Shown here: piece after piece, positions 59,657-64,000 of the stretch | Numbering within the stretch: position 1 is the stretch's first letter | Layout of the letters: each line of letters begins with the position of its first letter | Origin: Salipaludibacillus agaradhaerens | GTDB taxonomy: Bacteria > Bacillota > Bacilli > Bacillales > Salisediminibacteriaceae | NCBI RefSeq assembly: GCF_002019735.1 | Contig: NZ_KV917378.1 | Location: 372,001 to 436,000 of the forward strand | Length of the DNA stretch: 64,000 nucleotides | Direction: 5' to 3' | The notes under the pieces: generated by a model | Told to the model about the DNA's origin: nothing | What the model saw: only the letters and a program-made list of their open reading frames with translations | Database searches by the model: none | Made by a program: the position numbers and the translations under genes

Positions 59657-61933
59657 ATGTTTCGTAAAAAAACATTAGAAGAGCTCATGGCGGAATTAAA
59701 AAGAGACGCCAATGTGACGCATTGGCACACATTAGATGCGGAACCGGCTAAAACGTCTCCATTTCCAGCCGATATTCATCCTCATTTGAAAAAAGCATTG
59801 CAAGCCCGCTCAATTAATGCTTTGTACACACATCAAAAAAGTGCCTATGAAGCAGCAATGAAAGGTGAAAATATCGTCGCTGTGACGCCGACAGCTTCAG
59901 GGAAAACATTGTGTTATAACTTACCTGTCTTGCAACGACATATGATGAACAAAGCAAGTCGGGCACTTTATATATTTCCAACGAAAGCGTTGGCTCAAGA
60001 CCAAAAAGCAGAACTGAACGAGATGATCGACGAGATGGACGTGTCAATTAATAGTTATACGTATGACGGAGACACACCAGCCAATATACGTCAAGTCGTA
60101 AGAAAAGCCGGGCACGTCGTTATTACAAATCCAGACATGCTTCATTCAGCGATTTTACCTCATCATACAAAATGGATCTCACTGTTTGAAAATTTAGACA
60201 CGATCGTCATTGACGAACTTCACACGTACCGCGGCGTTTTCGGTTCTCATGTTGCCAATGTGATTCGCCGATTAAAGCGGATTTGCGCATATTATGGCAG
60301 TGATCCAACATTTATATGTACGTCTGCAACGATCGCCAATCCCACTGAGTTGGCCGCTGAATTAACAGGGGAACCAGTGCGACTCATTGACAATAATGGT
60401 GCGCCTAAGGGGAAGAAAAATTTTGTCTTTTATAACCCCCCGATCGTTCATAAGCAATTAAACATACGGCAAAACGCCACGAAAGTCGTGAATGAATTAG
60501 CTTCTAAATTTTTGAAAGAACGGATACAAACCATTGTTTTCGCGCGAAGTCGGGTACGTGTAGAGGTAATTTTAAGTCACTTACAAGAACTTGTTAAAAA
60601 CGAGCTCACTAAGAAGTCAATCAGGGGGTATCGCGGGGGATACTTACCGAAACAGCGCAGGGAAATCGAACGAAGCCTGCGAAGCGGTGAAACGATTGGG
60701 GTCGTCAGTACGAATGCCCTAGAATTAGGGGTGGACATCGGTCAACTGCAAGTATGTGTCATGAACGGTTACCCAGGCTCCATTGCGTCTAGCTGGCAGC
60801 AAGCTGGCCGGGCAGGACGCAGACAAGACGAGTCCCTCGTTCTCATGGTGGCGAACTCATCACCACTTGATCAATACTTATTTCAGCATCCTGACTACTT
60901 CTTTCACGGAACACCTGAAACAGCACGAATTAATAAAGATAATCTCATTATTTTAGTCGATCACTTAAAATGTGCAGTTTATGAACTCCCTTTCAAAAAG
61001 GGTGACACGTTTGACGGTGTAGAGGTGGACGACATACTTGACTATTTAACAGAAGAACGGGTATTGCATGACGGTCATGAGTCGTGGTATTGGATGAATG
61101 ACGCCTTTCCAGCTCATAATATTAGCCTTCGATCAGCTGCCCAAGAAAACGTCGTGATCATCGACCAATCTGACACGGCGCATCATCGTGTCATCGGTGA
61201 AATGGATACCTTCAGTGCCATGACCCTCCTGCACGACGAAGCGATCTACTTGCACGAAGGGACGCAATTCCAAGTGGAGTATTTGGACTGGGAAGAGAAA
61301 AAAGCGTATGTGCGTGCCGTTGATGTGGAGTACTTTACAGATGCTAATTTAGCTGTGAAATTGAAGGTTCTAGAAGTGGATCACGATCAGCCATGTGGGC
61401 GCCATCGGATACAATATGGGGATGTAATGGTCACAGCAATGGCCACTATTTTTAAAAAAATCAAGCTAGAAACCTTTGAAAACATCGGATCAGGTACCAT
61501 TCATTTACCAGAACAAGAACTTCATTCAAACGGGTTAGCCCTGACATTTTCTAACGATAGCTTTAGTGAAAAACAACAAGATGATCAAACTGAACTCGTA
61601 TTAATGGGAATGGCCCATGTGCTTCAACACGTTGCATGTGTCCATGTCATGTGTGATAAACATGACTTACATGCCGTACCGGAAGTGAAAGCCGTACACT
61701 CAGGACAGCCGACTGTGTTTTTATACGACCGTTACCCAGGGGGGATTGGTCTTAGTGAAAGTGTTTTTAAGCAAATGTCTGTCATATTACACGAAGCGTT
61801 AAATTTTGTTAGCGGATGTCCTTGTGAAAGTGGCTGTCCGTCTTGTGTTGGGGTAGGAAGTATAAACCCGTCAGTTTCTATAAAACGATTGGTGACCCAA
61901 TTAATTGGAGAAGCAGTAGATGCCAATGGATAA
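59657..61933 (+). CDS. mrfA: DNA repair helicase MrfA (YprA)
   Basis: A 758-residue SF2 helicase matching YprA/MrfA, which with MrfB removes mitomycin C adducts in B. subtilis. Motif I is TPTASGKT near residue 78, motif II DELH near 185, motif III CTSATIANP near 220 and motif VI QQAGRAGRR near 380. The C-terminal MZB domain has the four-Cys cluster CPCESGCPSC (near 721-730). ATG 59657 is chosen for GGAGGGGG upstream; the frame from 59600 runs over the promoter. It is followed by mrfB after 33 bp. Confidence 0.93.
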   Translation: MFRKKTLEELMAELKRDANVTHWHTLDAEPAKTSPFPADIHPHLKKALQARSINALYTHQKSAYEAAMKGENIVAVTPTASGKTLCYNLPVLQRHMMNKASRALYIFPTKALAQDQKAELNEMIDEMDVSINSYTYDGDTPANIRQVVRKAGHVVITNPDMLHSAILPHHTKWISLFENLDTIVIDELHTYRGVFGSHVANVIRRLKRICAYYGSDPTFICTSATIANPTELAAELTGEPVRLIDNNGAPKGKKNFVFYNPPIVHKQLNIRQNATKVVNELASKFLKERIQTIVFARSRVRVEVILSHLQELVKNELTKKSIRGYRGGYLPKQRREIERSLRSGETIGVVSTNALELGVDIGQLQVCVMNGYPGSIASSWQQAGRAGRRQDESLVLMVANSSPLDQYLFQHPDYFFHGTPETARINKDNLIILVDHLKCAVYELPFKKGDTFDGVEVDDILDYLTEERVLHDGHESWYWMNDAFPAHNISLRSAAQENVVIIDQSDTAHHRVIGEMDTFSAMTLLHDEAIYLHEGTQFQVEYLDWEEKKAYVRAVDVEYFTDANLAVKLKVLEVDHDQPCGRHRIQYGDVMVTAMATIFKKIKLETFENIGSGTIHLPEQELHSNGLALTFSNDSFSEKQQDDQTELVLMGMAHVLQHVACVHVMCDKHDLHAVPEVKAVHSGQPTVFLYDRYPGGIGLSESVFKQMSVILHEALNFVSGCPCESGCPSCVGVGSINPSVSIKRLVTQLIGEAVDANG

Positions 61934-61966
61934 AGGGAGACATTTGTTAGTGAGGTGACTGAAACG

Positions 61967-63238
61967 ATGAGTATGAAAGCGAAATTGTTAAGAATGAAAC
62001 ATCATTTACAACTGCCTGAAGAAAAAGATCAGGGGGAACTAAAAGGCGGCATAGAGAACGAAGCGCCAGAACCAACTGATGACGAAACAGCGTTTAGGGC
62101 ATTAGGCTTTGAGCCATTTTATTTTGAAAATGAACGAGCCTTCCGTAAGCGGGTTATCTACCCATATGAAAGCGCGCAAGATAAACAACTAGTCGAAGAC
62201 ATGAAACACATTCAGGCTTTTTGGCAAGACCATTTGCAAGATCACCCCCTTTCGTTTGCCGGGAAGCCGTTGGATCGACTGCTTTTTTTTGATACAGAGA
62301 CGACAGGTCTTTCCACTGGTGCAGGAAATGTTATTTTTCTTATTGGCTATGCTCGCCTAATGGCTAACGGGATCGAGGTGACCCAGCATTTTTTAGAAAG
62401 TCCGGCAAGTGAAGCCGCTTTTTTATCAGGTTTTTTAGATGATTTTCATGAAGAAGACTATCTTGTCAGCTATAACGGCAAGTCATTTGACTGGCCACAA
62501 GTGAAATCTCGTCATGCATTTATTAGAAAACAGTTACCAAAACTACCTGCCTTTGGGCATATTGATCTACTTCATAGTGCCAGACGCTTATGGAAAGATG
62601 AACTCCCTTCATGCCGGCTTGCCATAGTAGAAGAGCATAAATTATCTCTAAAGCGAGAAGGAGATGTGCCAGGAAGTCTAGCACCGCTATTATACTTTGA
62701 ATACTTATCTAATAAAACGCCTCACCATTTAAGCGGTATTATTGCCCACAATGATCAAGACGTTCGGTCATTAATCTCGCTTTATGCCCTGATTGTCAAA
62801 AAGATTATTTATCCATTAGAAGACTCGGCCTCTGCAAAAGAACACCTAGCCATAGGTGCTTGGTTTGAAAAGCTAAAAAAGTTTGATTGGGCAGAAAAAC
62901 ATTTTAAACAAGCCATTAAACGAGCACAACAACCGCTTCCAACGGTTTATTATCAGCTTGGCAGTCTTTACAAAAAAATGAAGAAACCTGACTTGGCAGT
63001 TAAATATTTAGACCAAGCCCTTATGGAAGGGACTTTTCCCCCTATCGAAACATGGATTGAACGTGCCAAACTAGCCGAACACTTTGAAAAAGACATTGAA
63101 AAAGCCTATTATTTTGCTCAACAAGGTCTTTCTACCTTAAAAAAGAGAGAGAAACTAGGGCATAAAGCCAATTTCGTCAGCTATAAAAAAGATTTAAATA
63201 ACCGTATGAAGCGGCTAGAGAAAAAACGCCAGGCCTAA
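61967..63238 (+). CDS. mrfB: DNA repair exonuclease MrfB (YprB), RNase H-like with TPR
   Basis: A 423-residue protein. The DEDD-type exonuclease core spans about 100-280: FFDTETTGLSTG near 108 (Asp, Glu), YNGKSFDWPQVKSRH near 168 and AHNDQDVRSL near 265. The C-terminal 130 residues hold TPR-like helices (EKHFKQAIKRA, VYYQLGSLYKKM, AVKYLDQALMEG). It is the partner of MrfA in mitomycin repair. ATG 61967 has GAGGTGA 8 bases upstream. No terminator was recognised directly after it. Confidence 0.92.
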   Translation: MSMKAKLLRMKHHLQLPEEKDQGELKGGIENEAPEPTDDETAFRALGFEPFYFENERAFRKRVIYPYESAQDKQLVEDMKHIQAFWQDHLQDHPLSFAGKPLDRLLFFDTETTGLSTGAGNVIFLIGYARLMANGIEVTQHFLESPASEAAFLSGFLDDFHEEDYLVSYNGKSFDWPQVKSRHAFIRKQLPKLPAFGHIDLLHSARRLWKDELPSCRLAIVEEHKLSLKREGDVPGSLAPLLYFEYLSNKTPHHLSGIIAHNDQDVRSLISLYALIVKKIIYPLEDSASAKEHLAIGAWFEKLKKFDWAEKHFKQAIKRAQQPLPTVYYQLGSLYKKMKKPDLAVKYLDQALMEGTFPPIETWIERAKLAEHFEKDIEKAYYFAQQGLSTLKKREKLGHKANFVSYKKDLNNRMKRLEKKRQA

Positions 63239-63474
63239 ATTATTAAAACCGAGTGTGGCAGGCGCTTAAATCTAAAGTGACAGTGTAGTTGCTAGCAAAA
63301 AAGAGGTATAACAACTTTCGGGGAAGAGTTGGTTCTATCATGAATAACGACATTTTCGGTATAACAGGAGTGGTTTATTTTTATATGATTTACGATGATA
63401 TGAGGAAATTGGATCAAATAGCTGTGAGACTATCCACATTTATATAGGCTATAAAACACAATTTTAACTATGAA
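63239..63474. other. Gene-free region after mrfB
   Basis: No gene or recognised signal is seen between mrfB and the tRNA-like remnant. The composition is AT-rich. Confidence 0.5.
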
Positions 63475-63553
63475 GTGGTGGGAGAACTGACAAGGCGTAG
63501 ACGGCTCAAAACTAGTTCCTCTGGAGTGTCGGTTCGATCCTGACCACCTACCA
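63475..63553 (+). other. Decayed tRNA-Leu(CAA)-like sequence, possible attachment site
   Basis: The T arm GTCGG-TTCGATC-CTGAC is intact, the anticodon loop reads CTCAAAA (anticodon CAA), and the ends GGTGG and CCACC pair, with ACCTACCA at the 3' edge. The overall order matches long-variable-arm tRNA-Leu genes. The anticodon stem does not pair and the D arm is altered, so it is not a working tRNA. The 3' end of a tRNA-Leu gene is a common target of tyrosine integrases (for example ICEBs1), and a broken integrase gene lies 146 bp away. Confidence 0.5.
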
Positions 63554-63698
63554 TCTACATAATTTGCATCAATTTTAATAATTCATTATTAGCCCGTAAT
63601 CCTTGATATATAAGGGTTTTCAAGCTCTTTATATTAATTAAGTTTCCTATAGAAAACGATTGATTTTGAATCGATTTTACACATTTTTCACACAAGAT

Positions 63699-64000
63699 TT
63701 ACACCACCATTTGTTCGAATATACTGACTGTTCCAAGCTCATCTTCCTCGCGTAACTCTTTAATGACGTGGGTGTATATCAATATCGCCATGACCAAGTC
63801 GTTCACTGACGTAGTGTATAGAAACTTTTTTATACAGAATTACACTTGCATGAGTGTGTCGTAAGCCATGAATGGATATTTGCGCTATATCGAAATCCTG
63901 TAATGATTTCTTTAGTAGCTTGTTTGCATTAGTATTACTTATTACTTTATATTTGGAATTAGGACTGTAGAAAACCAACTGGTGTATATTTGTCGGCGTG
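63699..64000 (-). pseudogene. Tyrosine recombinase/integrase, C-terminal part, frameshifted
   Basis: The gene enters the window from the right edge. It codes for the C-terminal catalytic region with the motif HGLRHTHAS (HxLR box) and SERLGHGDID. At about 63780 the frame breaks: the first frame ends in HPRH and a stop at 63760, while the next frame continues YTHVIKELREEDELGTV to a stop at 63699. About four residues before the nucleophile Tyr seem to be lost. The integrase is thus dead, the relic of a phage or conjugative element whose attachment scar may be the tRNA-like sequence at 63475. Confidence 0.8.

Noticed and set aside
63475-63553. Functional tRNA-Leu gene
   Set aside because: The anticodon stem does not pair and the acceptor stem is only partly paired, so it is listed as a remnant.
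1-64000. CRISPR array or phage-defence island
   Set aside because: The repeats seen are long, dispersed and unequally spaced; no spacer-repeat periodicity, cas gene or known defence gene was found.

Overview
The window looks like chromosome from a low-GC, endospore-forming, aerobic to facultative member of the Bacillaceae. Marks of this are small acid-soluble spore protein genes (sspP, sspN, tlp), ribosome sites of the AAGGAGG type, frequent TTG and GTG starts, LexA, sigma-B, sigma-G and Fnr type sites of the Bacillus kind, and gene orders shared with Bacillus subtilis (sspP, acnA, sspN, tlp, yneP, yneQ). A BCCT betaine-type transporter and the general gene style suggest a salt- or alkali-tolerant relative, but this is an inference.

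Layout. 0.3-5 kb: a two-domain VOC dioxygenase-like protein, a BCCT transporter and a secreted protein that joins a CwlO-type coiled coil to a 3D domain. 5.4-9.4 kb: a type VII secretion (LXG) toxin cassette with two helical partner proteins, a toxin with a glycine-rich hydrophobic tail, two paralogous membrane proteins that are likely immunity factors, and a DUF4176 protein. 10.3-23.2 kb: the spore protein and aconitase region, a VanZ protein, a broken EamA transporter, a twin AAA+ ATPase, yneP, tlp, yneQ, nadE and a PHP phosphoesterase. 23.2-36 kb: a degenerate EAL (YkuI-type) protein, a transporter, membrane and secreted hydrolases, a LexA-boxed small gene, a lipoprotein cyclophilin, cheV and a YhfH-type zinc protein. 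36-42 kb: an anaerobic or nitrosative set (hybrid cluster protein, fused 2-oxoacid:ferredoxin oxidoreductase), with Fnr-type boxes centred exactly 32 bp upstream of the -10 in both promoters. 42-51 kb: HD, Rid, NlpC/P60, DJ-1, two alpha/beta hydrolases, an MFS efflux protein and a GH18 enzyme. 51.5-56.7 kb: a complete ECF transporter operon of unknown substrate with a PHP protein and a divergent RpiR regulator. 56.8-63.2 kb: nitronate monooxygenase, selO and the mrfA-mrfB DNA repair pair. The right edge holds a decayed tRNA-Leu-like sequence and a frameshifted tyrosine integrase, probably the scar of an integrated element.

The most notable unexplained signal is a family of about 150-bp intergenic repeats, all in the same orientation (six copies plus two 3' remnants), whose stems change in compensating ways. 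It looks like a dispersed structured RNA or a palindromic mobile repeat. Other points of interest are the LXG cassette with duplicated immunity candidates, the paired Fnr-type promoters, and sigma-G type promoters on the small spore genes. No CRISPR array, rRNA or intact tRNA gene was seen.
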